NCBI RefSeq assembly: GCF_030269925.1
Contig: NC_085130.1
Span: 5,654,501-5,718,500 of the forward strand
Direction: 5' to 3'
DNA: 64,000 nt
DNA from: Bombyx mori
Taxonomy: Eukaryota > Arthropoda > Insecta > Lepidoptera > Bombycidae
Numbering within the stretch: position 1 is the first letter of the stretch; each line of letters begins with the position of its first letter. The translations under genes were made by a program, and so were the position numbers. Below the pieces are notes generated by a model, which was not told the origin of the DNA, did not search any database, and was given only the letters and a program-made list of their open reading frames with translations. Below are positions 10,205-21,500 of the stretch, in pieces.

Positions 10205-10899
10205 AAATATATATAATATGTAAACTAAAAAAGTGCCTTTCGAAAATAATAATTATCATTAAAATTTAAGTTTCGATATTTTATGTGTATATAACCGTCT
10301 CGCTCAGACTTTACGAAGCGTGAGCAGGACGGAAAGATTAACATTCGGTTGTGAAGTTTCATAGTGTTGTCACAATGTAATATTCTAGAGAGATTAAATG
10401 TATACATAAATATATACTATATATATAAAACTATTTTATCAATTATTAATGATATCTTAACATTATTACATTCCGTCCGAAAAGTATTAAAATTAAAATT
10501 AAAAATCATGAATTATTTATCTTTTGACATGTACACATTTAAGCTATGTTCCAATATACACTGTGAGCATTGTTCAGTGCTCTCACTGAGGAGAAATAGG
10601 TTCCGTTATGTACTTGACAGTATAGTTACGGTATCGTAGGGTAATATATGACGTCATACATAAGTCGCTGCCATTTTTCTATTGTGAACACTGCAGGTGT
10701 TTTCGAAGTAAAGTTCAGTGCTTTATTCCCGTGATCACTGTTACCGTGCTTAACGACATTTCAATAATTCGGTTATTAAAAACATTTTTTTTTTTAAAAA
10801 ACAATACTTAATTTTGCTAAAAACTGTACTTTACTTTTATTATGCGATTAATTCAACTGACAATGACTTGAAAATTAAATTTTGAAATATAACAATTCA

Positions 10900-11170
10900 A
10901 ACAATATTTTTATCGTGATGACATCTTATAGATAGATGAAAACTGGCTGCACGCACGAATAACTGTCACGTTCCGCCTGAGTCCGAGCGCGCAAGCGAGA
11001 ATGCGAAGCAAGTGATAGAGAGGCACGATCGGCCGAAGCGCTGGCTTGTGACACATTTATCTCTCTACACGCGTGACGTCAGAGCTAGCACCTCGAATAG
11101 CTCTGCTATTGTCATTATCACTTAAAACTATCGTCCGTAAACTGACTACAGACAACCAATTATTTGTTCT
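10900..11170. repeat. Dispersed repeat, copy 1
   Basis: It shares CGGCTGCACGCACGA-type sequence, GAGAGGCACGATCGG and a closing GACTACAGACAACCAATTAT with the copy at 11610-12030, about 700 bp away in the same orientation. Confidence 0.6.
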
Positions 11171-11609
11171 CAGTCAAAACAACGCCAAAAAACAGTAACA
11201 ACAACTTCGTTAACAGTACCTATACGACAGAATTCAGTTTTAAATAGTGACGCGTTTAGCTGACTATAAAGGAATGGCTTCGCAGTATACTAAATTGAAA
11301 TCACACCTTACAGTGCTCGCAGTGCAAATCGGAACATAGCCTTAATATTAAAGACGAGAATACGGACTTTTCGTTTAAAAACCAACAAACAAACAAATAA
11401 TTTCGTGTCTTCACGAATTCGGGTCCACGTACTTAATTAGAAATAAGTAAAGTTAACATTATATTTATTAACCGTTATAAAAATAAAATTTTACCATAAC
11501 ATGTTTTATCACAGTTAATTAGGTACATATTGTATTTTATTGATCGATATAAGTTAATAAAGATGAAATGTTAAAAAAAAAAAACGAAATGCCTTTTCTT
11601 TTTATTTGT

Positions 11610-12030
11610 AAACTTTTGACGTGACAACGTCTTATAATTAGATGGAGCCGGCTGCACGCACGAAAAAACATGACTCATGCGGCGTTACCTCGCTCTGAGG
11701 CGTTCCATTTAAGGCTTGCAAGCGGGAGCGCACAACGAGCGACAAAGAGGCACAATCGACCTCCACGTTCGGCAGCGTTCGACATCTGTCTCTCTCCTAC
11801 TTGAGTGAGCGATGCATCCGCGTGGACAGCTGCTATACAATAATACATTTACATGTTTTCGTCAAGTATGAAGTTCAGTGAAAAGTGAATGTGGTGTCAA
11901 TTGTTTATAGCAACGATAATTGCGATAATTAAAAAATGAAACCATTCCATCAGTATTTTCTTATGACGTTGTCACGTTCAACTATCGTCAGTAAACCGAC
12001 TTTACAGACAACCGATTTTTTCGTGTGCTT
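11610..12030. repeat. Dispersed repeat, copy 2
   Basis: It contains GGAGCCGGCTGCACGCACGA, AAAGAGGCACAATCGACC and GACTTTACAGACAACCGATT, matching copy 1. GC-rich compared with flanks. No coding frame was found. Confidence 0.6.
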
Positions 12031-12264
12031 TTGAAGCTTACGGGCGGACAGTTGCGCTTTGCCGAGCTTCCAGGATAGGTGTCTGAGTGCGTAGAGAACT
12101 CAAACGGGTACCAGTGTGGTTGGAACTACAGCCTTGGTTCTGTGTAGTATTTACCTCTAGTTTTTTTTTTTCTACCTAATCTGGTAACCTTGAGAGGCTA
12201 TGCCAGCTAACGGGGCTCTAACCAGAGGAGGTCCCTCTCGTGATCACAACGTGTCTATATTACT

Positions 12265-12513
12265 AGTGGTACGACCTCTTGTGAGTTCGCACTGGTAGCT
12301 ACCACCACCTCGCATATTTCTGCCGTGAAGCAGTAATGCGTTTCGGTTTGAAGACTGGGGCAGCCGTTGTAACTATACTGAGACCTTAGAACTTATATCT
12401 CAAGGTGGGTGGCGCATTTAGGTTGTAGATGTCTATGGGCTCCAGTAACCACTTAACACCAGGTGGGCTGTGAGCTAGTCCATCCATCTAAGAATCTAAG
12501 CAATAAAAAAAAA
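12265..12513 (+). mobile_element. SINE copy
   Basis: The body runs from GTACGACCTCTTGTGAG to AAGCAATAAAAAAAA, with a small duplication ATCTAAGAATCTAAG in the tail. Confidence 0.8.
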
Positions 12514-12526
12514 TTAAAAAGTTACA

Positions 12527-12624
12527 TCGGCTGCCTCATCCTTCAACCAAAACGTATTACTGCTTCACTGCAGAAATAGGCAGGGTGGTACCTAACCATG
12601 CGCCCTCACAAGAGGTTCTACCAA
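12527..12624 (-). mobile_element. SINE fragment
   Basis: A degenerate 5' half (CTGCTTCACTGCAGAAATAG to AAGAGGTTCTACC) lies tail-to-tail with the copy at 12265-12513. Confidence 0.65.
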
Positions 12625-12706
12625 AAGTCACGCCACGAGGCGACGTTGTCGGGAAATCGTTATCCGACGCACGTCAAAAAAAAGACAGTAATTTTAGAGT
12701 TATATT

Positions 12707-13075
12707 TTAATCGAATCTGCTATTACATTCGCTCTTACAATTCGATTTAAAGGTTTTCCTAAACTTTTTACTGCAAGTCAATTCGTGGCATGTGTCCTTC
12801 AGAGCGCGCTTACACGCTTTCCTGCAGGTCCTTCTAGATTTTTTAGAGGCACAACTCCAAGGACTTCTGAGTACACCCTTACGAAGTGGAAAACGGCTCG
12901 TGTCTACGGAATATCGACCTTCTGTTACATAATCATAAGGAATTAAATACGTTGATATCTCAGCTAAAGAATCGTGCCCGAAATCCGGTTCTAATTCATA
13001 CTTTTCATCGAATAGTTGATTCATAAGATCTATAGTCTTCGTTCTTTTGTATATTTCTCCGAAAGCGAGCTGCTT
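12707..13075 (-). CDS. Terminal exon of a seven-Cys basic protein, copy 1
   Basis: The exon starts after CATTTCTTACAG in phase 0 and runs 122 codons to a stop. The first part is acidic (for example DEKYELEPDFGHDSLAE), the last 45 residues are strongly basic and carry seven Cys spaced C-x8-C-x3-C-x7-C-x4-C-x11-C-x3-C, introduced by PWSC. This spacing recurs in the exon at 15808-16089. An acidic half followed by a Cys-rich basic half suggests a secreted precursor stabilised by disulphides; a signal peptide would have to sit in an upstream exon that I could not find. I do not recognise the family and assign no function. Confidence 0.6.
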   Translation of the reverse strand, partial: KQLAFGEIYKRTKTIDLMNQLFDEKYELEPDFGHDSLAEISTYLIPYDYVTEGRYSVDTSRFPLRKGVLRSPWSCASKKSRRTCRKACKRALKDTCHELTCSKKFRKTFKSNCKSECNSRFD

Positions 13076-13170
13076 CTGTAAGAAATGAATGATAAAATAG
13101 AATAGGCGTTTTAAGCCGTTTGTAGAGGCTTAAAATTTTTTACATGACGTAAAAATAAACAAAAAATCGT

Positions 13171-13507
13171 AGTTTAAAAAAAAAACAAAAAAAAAACGCT
13201 TTAATAGAAAATCCAACTAAACAATAGAAAATCAATTTTAATAAATTTGAATTAAAAATAGTGTAAGATAAACTGATTTCATAGTAAAAAAAACGTGGGG
13301 TGCTTTTCAGGACATCAAAATAACCCTTTTACTCATCATATCTGTTCATAAAATATTTATAACTATTGATACCGTGCACCCCACGCTTTTTTTTACAATA
13401 AAATGATTTTTTCTTACACTATTTCCAATTCAAATTTATTAAAATTTATTTTCTATTTTTTAGTTGAATTTTCCATAAAAAGTATTTTGTTAGTTTTTTT
13501 AAACTAT
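13171..13507. mobile_element. MITE with long terminal inverted repeats, copy 2
   Basis: The left arm (TAGAAAATCCAACTAA, then AATAGTGTAAGATAAA) is mirrored on the right. GTGGGGTGC and GCACCCCAC flank the centre. It is the same family as 128-379, with a longer interior. Confidence 0.7.
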
Positions 13508-13995
13508 AATATTTATTACTTTAACTATATGTACTTTTATAGGTTATCGCTTAGGTAATATTAACAATGATTGTTGCCTAAAATAAATATATAATTTATT
13601 ATTAGATGTTAAAAAACCAGACATGTAAAATGCGTATTTATTATTAAATGCTAATAAACCAAATAAATAAAATACGTACAATGATAAATGACAAACCGTA
13701 CAAGCGGCAAGCGTACAACGCGACGTTTGAATTTAAAAGCATTGTAATTTAACGCACTGTTGCAATCTTGTAACGTTTATAACAAAATAATGACGCACCT
13801 TTTAATTTTTCAATTAATACAACATGTTTTATTTTTCACTTAAAACGTAAGCCTGTAATAGAATTGAAAACATAATTTTTTTGAGACTTATGATTAGTAC
13901 GTATTGTTTTTTTTATGAAGGAATGATTACCGGAGGCCTTTCTAGTTTCACCAGCACAGGCGAGCGAGCATGGGCTCAATCAGGAAGGGTGGGAT
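13508..13995. other. AT-rich, nothing assigned
   Basis: I searched this stretch on the minus strand for a signal-peptide exon of the seven-Cys gene and found none convincing. Confidence 0.4.
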
Positions 13996-14118
13996 TTGTT
14001 AACAGCTACCCGAGCGCCTCCAAAGAGACATAACAACTCAAGAGCTTCGCGAATGAATCTACTACCGGATCGGAATCGCGACCCGCTGAGAAGATCCGGA
14101 GTGAAACTCAGTGGGCGG
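13996..14118 (+). mobile_element. SINE-like family 2, partial
   Basis: It carries the family core CTACCGGATCGGAATCGCGA and CTGAGAAGATCCGGAGTGAA. At least nine other copies occur in this window. Confidence 0.65.
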
Positions 14119-15807
14119 ACGTATGGATTGCCACCATCGTTCTCGCTAATCGATAGTACTCAGGACACGACCCAACCAGTGATCGCTGAAGACTTCTTTC
14201 AAACAACGCCTGAGAGAGGAAGCACGCGACACGCAATAAAGGGAGAGAAGGAAGCTCATTCCAGAACTGGGTAGTATGAGAAAAAAATGCTCACAGGAAA
14301 TGAACTTTTCGAAATCTGCCAACCGTCCATAATAGTTTCCATCATCAGCCTCAACTAATTCCTTCCTTACACTGCTAACGTAGTCATCTTCCGTATTGTG
14401 CCTACGTTAGTACCATTCTCATTCTTATTTCCTGCTTATATTTTATGTTTCGATACCAGAATTCTCAATAAAAATAATGTTTCGGCTTTGTTAACGATAT
14501 AGGGCGTATGGTAGCGATTTTCTAGTGGGTTCATTGTATGGTAATAACATCTCGAACTTTCTCGAAAATTTTATCTTGCGGTCTTACGTTACATGATAAT
14601 TGTGGAATATTCTTAGTAACTTTGCGTACCTAAATTACGATTTGAATTTTTATTGTTTTAACATCTCAAACTCGCCCGTTGCTGTTATAATAATACCACA
14701 ATATTTTGACGAAGTTTACCCGAGTTTTCCCAGTTACTTAGTATTTAGTTAGATTATTATACGCAGAGTTATGTTTTCCAGTGTTATCTGTATCAATATT
14801 ACGTACGAGAAAAGAACAACAGTTTGGCTGTAAACGCCAAGTATCTCTAATGCAACATCTCAACAAATGCTATAGTACAGTAGATAGGGGGGAATAAAGA
14901 CTAGAGTTAGAGTAGGGACAAATATGGGATATCACAATACTATTGTTGAGTTGTTAGATTTAACTTTTTTGAACTGAAAATGACTTTAATTTAGTGTTTA
15001 AGAATATTAAATAGCTTAATTTAGTCATCAAAGTTTTGTAAGTTATTAAAGATATTAAAAAGTTAATTACCTAATGTTAAGTACCTAGTACTAAATAGTG
15101 GCAGCCCTATCGAGAAACTCTATTGTCCCAATATGTAACCTGATTTACCCCAAACCAAGGTGAAACGGTCCAAGCTAGTTTTTTCAGTTTTTGTGTATAT
15201 TTTGTAATGAACTAGGTATGTATAATAACGCATCGTGTATAAAAATTTAAGGCTTCGGAATCATTTTAATCTCAATTTTATTGGTATTGCCCTAAGAAAA
15301 ATCATTGAAAATTTGTGTTGGATTTGGAAAGGATCCCGATTCCCCCCAATCTACGGTATTCGGGGTGTTACAACAACACGCAAACGAAAAAAAGGGTGCG
15401 TGTACTTACGTGTACGCGCGTAAGAAGTTATACTTTATTTTTATTAAATTTATTTCTTTTTTTTATTTAAATTTTAATCAATTTGAAAAAAAATCGATTA
15501 AACAACATCCTCAAACACGCATATTGGACATCCCTTTTCTTGACATCGTATAAATTCGGTAATTCTCGGTACGGTTCGGAAAGTTCACCTGCCGGCTATA
15601 TTCAGACTCGCCAAGTTACGTCGGTCGTATTGTAATGAGCGATTTAGTGGGCAACTTCATTCTGTTAATTTTGTGTCACGGTGCGCGCGCATCGTAAAAT
15701 TTCACTCTCATCAATTTTTCATAACGCGCCTAAAGAAGTATAACTTCAAAAACGAAAATGTAACATGTCTAATAAAGTAACTTCACAACGAAAATTACAT
15801 TTAATTT
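14119..15807. other. Intergenic or intron sequence, nothing assigned
   Basis: Mostly AT-rich without open frames of note; the small frames near 15235-15553 lack splice or start context. No repeat family of this window is recognisable here. Confidence 0.4.
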
Positions 15808-16089
15808 TTATTCGCTATAAGAATCATCGCTGGAATATCCTTCACTATAATATTTATCGTATACAAATTTATTTCTGCACGTCTTTCTGCATTCCCTTCG
15901 GTAACGTCTTTTGACGCGTCTCGCGCACTTGTATGTGTAGCATACGTTTTTAAAGGCGCGGATACAGGCCCTCTTGCATCGCCTCGCCGCGTTTTTACTG
16001 CAAGAATTACTCCACGTTCTCCTGGATTTGATCTGACCTTCACTTAAAGTAAATTCTTCAGGGTGTGTCCTTCCATTTGGCGATAAAAG
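15808..16089 (-). CDS. Terminal exon of a seven-Cys basic protein, copy 2
   Basis: The exon starts after CTCACATGTTTGCAG in phase 0 and encodes 93 residues. After a possible processing site KSRR it reads TWSNSC, then seven Cys spaced C-x7-C-x3-C-x7-C-x4-C-x11-C-x3-C within a Lys/Arg-rich stretch, and finishes with a Tyr/Ser/Asp-rich acidic tail. The last six gaps are close to identical in length to the copy at 12707-13075, and the RACxRAxK pattern is shared, so the two are paralogous. Same strand, same acceptor phase and 2.7 kb spacing allow either two tandem genes or two alternative last exons of one unit. The first coding exon with a signal peptide was not found. Function unknown. Confidence 0.6.
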   Translation of the reverse strand, partial: LLSPNGRTHPEEFTLSEGQIKSRRTWSNSCSKNAARRCKRACIRAFKNVCYTYKCARRVKRRYRRECRKTCRNKFVYDKYYSEGYSSDDSYSE

Positions 16090-16157
16090 CTGCAAACATG
16101 TGAGAATAATTCAATCGCTAATCATGTTGCTGACTTGTAATATAATAGTTTTTGACT

Positions 16158-16400
16158 TTTTTTTATTGCTTAGATGGGTGGACGAGCTCACAGCCCACCT
16201 GGTGTTAAGTGGTTACTGGAGCCCATAGACATCTACAACATAAATGCGCCACCCACCTTGAGATATAAGTTCTAAGGTCTCAGTATAGTTACAACGGCTA
16301 CCCAACCCTTCAAACCGAAACGCATTACTGCTTCGCGGCAGAAATAGGCAGGGCGGTGGTACCTACCCGTGCGGACTCACAAGAGGTCCTACCACCAGTG
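16158..16400 (-). mobile_element. SINE copy
   Basis: Well preserved, from TTTATTGCTTAGATGGGTGG to AAGAGGTCCTACCACCAGTG on plus. It lies just upstream of the second seven-Cys exon. Confidence 0.85.
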
Positions 16401-17077
16401 AAAACCAGTTGGATGTGGATTTCAATTGAATAAATGTAGATATACCTACTCTCCTTTAGACTTGTGTCTGCTTCGAAAATACGTAATTAAATGCCAGTAA
16501 TGGCGTGGACCATGTATGCCGTTTGGATGTCCAGAGATCGGGAAGAAAAACACCTAAAATTGGAGCGGGAAGAAAAATGGCTACTTTGAACTGCATCTAG
16601 AGATTTCGATAGACAGTAAAAAGACTTGGACGCCAACAGCCCAAAACCTTTATTAAGGAAATAAATGGACATTGAATGGCTTAAGGTTCAATTATAATAA
16701 ATGGCAGCAGAAGTTAGTTTGTCTATTGGATTAGACTACAGAATTGAGATACAGTTAGTGTAGTCAAACCAGTCCAAAGAACACATCGTTCTGCAAAAAA
16801 GGATAGGCGGTATAAGACTGCGTGCGAACTCTCCCAAGCTGTAGACCGACTTCACAAGTCTTTAGTTAGAAATCTCTTACTTAAAAGCGCAATATGATGA
16901 AACAAGGAGAACTAAGGACATAATAAGACACATTAAATCCGCGCCCTACAATCACGACCATTCTATCAACAGCATAACGACTCAGAAGAAGAAGGTAACA
17001 AAACAGACACAAGATAAAAATACTCTTAAATAAGTTGTATGTTACGACAATTAATTTACGTCTCAACTTAATCTATA

Positions 17078-17327
17078 TCTATACTAATATATAAATCTAC
17101 AGTGGTTTTTACGGATGTTCCGTTGTAACTACTGAACCGTGCATCCGATTGACTTGAAACTTGGTATCCATGTAGAAAATACATGTACTTAATGGATAGG
17201 CTAATATTTATATGAGTGTTGAACTCCCTACACTAGTTGCGGGGGCGTTAATGATGAGAATCTTTGTGGGGGTTAGAAAGAATAATGTTAATTTTAAATG
17301 CCCAACGAAGCGGACGGGTACAGCTAG
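17078..17327 (+). mobile_element. Short Helitron-like element
   Basis: It starts TCTATACTAATATATAAATC after A and ends GGGTACAGCTAG before T. A reverse-oriented relative is at 42063-42311, and a truncated one at 51287-51450. Confidence 0.65.
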
Positions 17328-17639
17328 TTAAATAGAAAAGCACTTGAAGATCCGCTCATTGGGAACTCACAGAACGAAATCTCTTATCAGCTCCTACGCC
17401 ATTCGTGTCCGATAATTCTTCGTCCCCCACAGGGAGTCTTCCATGCTTAACATTGTAATCTTGTAGTTTCGTTTGCCTCTGAAGGTCCTGCCAGCGATGC
17501 TGGTTCTTCTGGAGTATTCCATTCAACAAAAAGGCGTATATCTCCCGATGTTTCTTACTTGGTATGCCGCTGTGTGATTTTATTGACTGAAATCAACGGC
17601 TTACTTAAGGTATAGTGTATTCTTCGATTTTAGCATTAT

Positions 17640-17863
17640 GTAAACGTGGTATGGGCGTGGTATGGACATGTGATGCGTAGAGAGAAGATGCATGTGACTA
17701 GGAGATGGAAGATGGATGACATTGATGGAGTGTGTGAATGACGATATGAGAGAGAGAGAGAGGAGTGAGTGTTGAGATGACGGCTAATAGAAGAGAATGG
17801 ACGAGAAAAAATAGCTGTGCCGACCCCACCTAGTGGGATAAGGTGGAGAAAAAAAAGAAGAAG
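17640..17863 (+). mobile_element. RTE-like LINE tail, target of the BEL/Pao insertion
   Basis: It repeats GTGGTATGGACATGTGATGC and the final CCACCTAGTGGGATAAGGTGG plus A-rich tail seen at 40168-40403. The BEL/Pao element sits in its A-rich end. Confidence 0.65.
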
Positions 17864-18136
17864 TGTTCGAGATCGTACTCGTATTACTGATGGACGAGTA
17901 GAGGACGATGATATGCAAATTTTCAGTAATGCGATTGGTCGTCCATATTGTTCCCCTTACCCCCCAATCCTCGATTCGTGTAACACACACCATTTATTCA
18001 TGTAAAAAGGTTCGAACAATAAACACCTAACATAATAACTGTAGAAAAAATACGCCACAGACAAAACAGTTTTATTTCTCAATAACCAAAATCCACCAAG
18101 CCTCTCAACCAGTAAATAAAATCGCAAGCCGCACCA
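17864..18136 (+). repeat. 5' LTR of the BEL/Pao element
   Basis: It is 273 bp, begins TG and ends CA, and appears identical to the copy at 23921-24193. AATAAA at about 18019 inside the LTR is the likely poly(A) signal. The leader from 18137 to 18547 contains only a short frame, which I regard as non-coding. Confidence 0.92.
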
Positions 18137-18547
18137 TTTTTTGGACCATCGAGCCAAATTCAAGATTCAGCGACCATTGGAATCATTGCAAGTGGCGGTA
18201 GTTATTTGCTGGAAGACGAAGACGCGCTGCTTTGGATGAGTTTTGGACTACGGCCTACACAAAGGACAACTGGAGGCCAAGCGCACATCGGTATCGAAGT
18301 ATTATTGGCTTTCATCGAATATCATACGCAATCCGGTGGGGTCAATCATTCCTTCATTCCATCACCTCCTGTTCTCTTTGTGTGATACTGTGTCTAAACT
18401 GATTTCAGTACGATTGCCGCATAGAAGTTTCGAGTTTTCACAGTTTACCGTCAATCACGAAGCTGGTGACGTTGCTAGCACCAGTGTCGTGGTTTTAGAC
18501 TACCTGACTAATAACTGTAAGTACATCTCTTTTCATTTACCACCAAT

Positions 18548-21500
18548 ATGCCAACTGATTCCGTTAAATCTCGTGATAAATCCCCCAACCTGCTAAGTGC
18601 AGAAAGTAATGATCTAGTTCGCGCCCTTGTTAAAAAACGTGGCATAATTAAATGCAGACTGACTAAATTTACAAACCATGTAACATCGCTGGAGAATAGT
18701 GACGAACGTGTCTTTAATAATGAAATTCGTATAGATTTAAAGTTGAGAATTCAAGGTGCCGCTACTTTGTTTTCCGAATTTAACGACATTCAAACAAAGA
18801 TTGAAGAAAATGTTTCTGAAAGTGAATTAGCGGGTCAGTGTGATCAACGAGAACTTTTTGAGAACAGTTACTATAGCACATTAGCTCACGCAGAATCTAT
18901 TCTAAATAATGAGGTCATGAGCTGTTCCAAGTCTTGTCACAATTCTTATCGCGAAGCACCAGTAAAACTACCCACTATTTCCATGCCTACTTTCGACGGT
19001 GCCTATGAGCACTGGCTTGAGTTCAGAGATACATTTACGTCGCTTGTTCATAATTGTAAAGATATTTCCAGTATACAAAAATTTCACTACTTAAAATCTT
19101 GTCTAAAGGGTAATGCAGAACTAGTGATTCATTCTATCGAATTTTCTTCTGATAATTATGAGGTTGCATGGGAGTTGATATTAAATAGGTATAACAATTG
19201 TAGGCTGTTAGTGCACAACCACGTAAAGGCTTTGTTTACTCTTCCCACACTAGCCAAAGAATCTCCTATTTTAATTAGAAATTTAATCGACACTATTTCA
19301 AAGAATTTACGCGCGCTAAAAATACTTGGTGAACCCACAGACAGTTGGGATACACTGATCAATTATATTATCGTGTCAAAACTAGATAGGATAACTGAAC
19401 GCGAATGGGAGACCCACAAGTGCACTTTATTCTCGAACGAAAATAATTCGAAAAATACGATAAAGTTGGATGAATTAATTCGGTTTCTCAAACATCGCGC
19501 GGACATGTTGGAAACATTGAAGCTTTCACATAGTAAAGATACGACAGCAACAATCATTGAAAACAAAAAACAACATAAATATAACTATACAACACACTGC
19601 AATGTTTCCAGCAGCCCGAATAAGTCGTACGATCGTCAATTACGCGGTAAAGCACTGTGTGTTAAATGCAACGCGAATCATCCACTTTATTCTTGCAATA
19701 AGTTTATAGAAAGCGATTTAGAATCAAAGTTAAAACTTATACGGGTACATAATTTATGTAAGAATTGTTTACGTTCGGGACACACACTAAATAACTGCAG
19801 ATTTGGGCCGTGTAGAAAATGCGACAAAAAACATAACTCGCTAATTCATAATGATAACTCTGCTAGTGACATATCGTTCCATACTACAACGAGTACTGAA
19901 GGAGATAAAATAACCGATGATGTGCGAGCGCCTCGTGTGCCCGCGCCCGCGACCCCCGCTGCCTGCACTGACTCGCTTCGTATCCAGGTAAACAAATCAC
20001 ACATGCAAACACAATGCAATGAATTTGTAAGTGTGCAGTCTATTTTATTATCCACGGCTGTTGTCGAAGTAGCCGATGTACATGGTACCTATCATAAAGC
20101 GCGAGCACTACTCGACAGCGGAAGCCAACGGTGCTTTATTTCAAAATCATTATGCCAATTATTAAATACGCGATTAATACAGTCCACAAACGAAGTACAA
20201 GGCGTAGGTGATACGGTCATATATTCTACTCAAGCTTGTAACATCGTTGTTAAGTCTTGCATCGATAATACGTTCACTACGCGCATTCATTGTTACGTGC
20301 TATCGAAAATCACAGCCTCGGTGCCCATCGTATGTCAATTAGGCGCGCAGTTCTGTTTTCCAGACAACATACGGTTGGCCGATCCTGATTTTTTAGGTTC
20401 TAGACCCATTGACATCTTAATAGGTGCAGACCTGTTTTGGGATCTATTAGGAGAAGGAAAGATTCGACTACCTAATGGTCCATACTTACAAAATACTAGC
20501 TTAGGTTGGATTATTTCTGGTCCAATTAACAATAGTTACACGCAAAAAAATACGCAAATACATTTTACTAACGCCTTAGATACGCAACTTCGATTGTTCT
20601 GGGAGATCGAGGAATTACCTAAGATCAGAGACGCGCAGACTGAGGAAGAACGTGCATGCGAGGAACACTTCATTCGCACTACTACACGCAACAGCGAAGG
20701 GAGGTTTTGTGTGCGTGTTCCGCTCAATCAGTCACCTGAAGTCTTGGGCGATTCGTATACGCAAGCAGAGCGTCGGTTTTTAGCGTTAGAAAAACGACTG
20801 CAGCGCTCACCTGAGTATAAACGTTTATATTCCAATTTTATGCAGGAATATCAGAGTTTGGGTCACATGACGCAGGTAGATTCCTATGAATCCCCGTGTT
20901 ATTTTATGCCACATCACGGTGTGTTCCGTGAGCTCAGCACCACCACCAAGCTGCGAGCGGTGTTTGATGCTAGCGCACCATCCAGCTCCGGTAAGTCACT
21001 TAATGACTTGCAGTTGGTCGGTCCTCCTATACAGGGCGATCTTGTTTCAATTCTTCTCCGTTTTAGACAGCACAAGTACGTTGCATGCGCCGACGTGGAG
21101 AAGATGTACAGGCAATGTTTAGTAGACGAGGACCAACGCAGTTTGCAAATGATTTTGTGGCGTGACGAACCGTCGAATCCATTAAGGACATTTAAATTAA
21201 ATACGGTGACATACGGAACCTCCTCCGCGCCTTTCTTAAGCGTTAGATGTTTAAAGCAATTAGCGGTCGAATCCTCTGACCCTGACGTCACGCGAGTCAT
21301 ACAAGAAGATTTTTATGTCGATGATTATATAACCGGGCTGGACAATAAAGATAAATTAATACAATTATGTGATAAAACACAAAAGACACTTCAGGGTGGC
21401 TGTTTTCCACTGCGGAAGTGGATATTTAATTTTGCGCGCGATGATAACAGCCAATCACCCAATCAGTCAAAACTATTAACTCCAGTTGAAAATAATACAC

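Noticed and set aside
12707..16089. Calling the seven-Cys exons defensin or toxin genes
   Set aside because: Cys spacing does not match a family I can name, and no signal peptide is visible; a functional label would be invented.
16881..17066. A 61-residue minus-strand frame with a hydrophobic stretch, possible signal-peptide exon for the seven-Cys genes
   Set aside because: No suitable donor in phase, overlaps repeat-like sequence, and hydrophobicity follows from AT-rich composition.
18243..18596. A 117-codon frame in the BEL/Pao leader
   Set aside because: It overlaps the gag-pol start in another frame, has no recognisable domain and lies in leader sequence.
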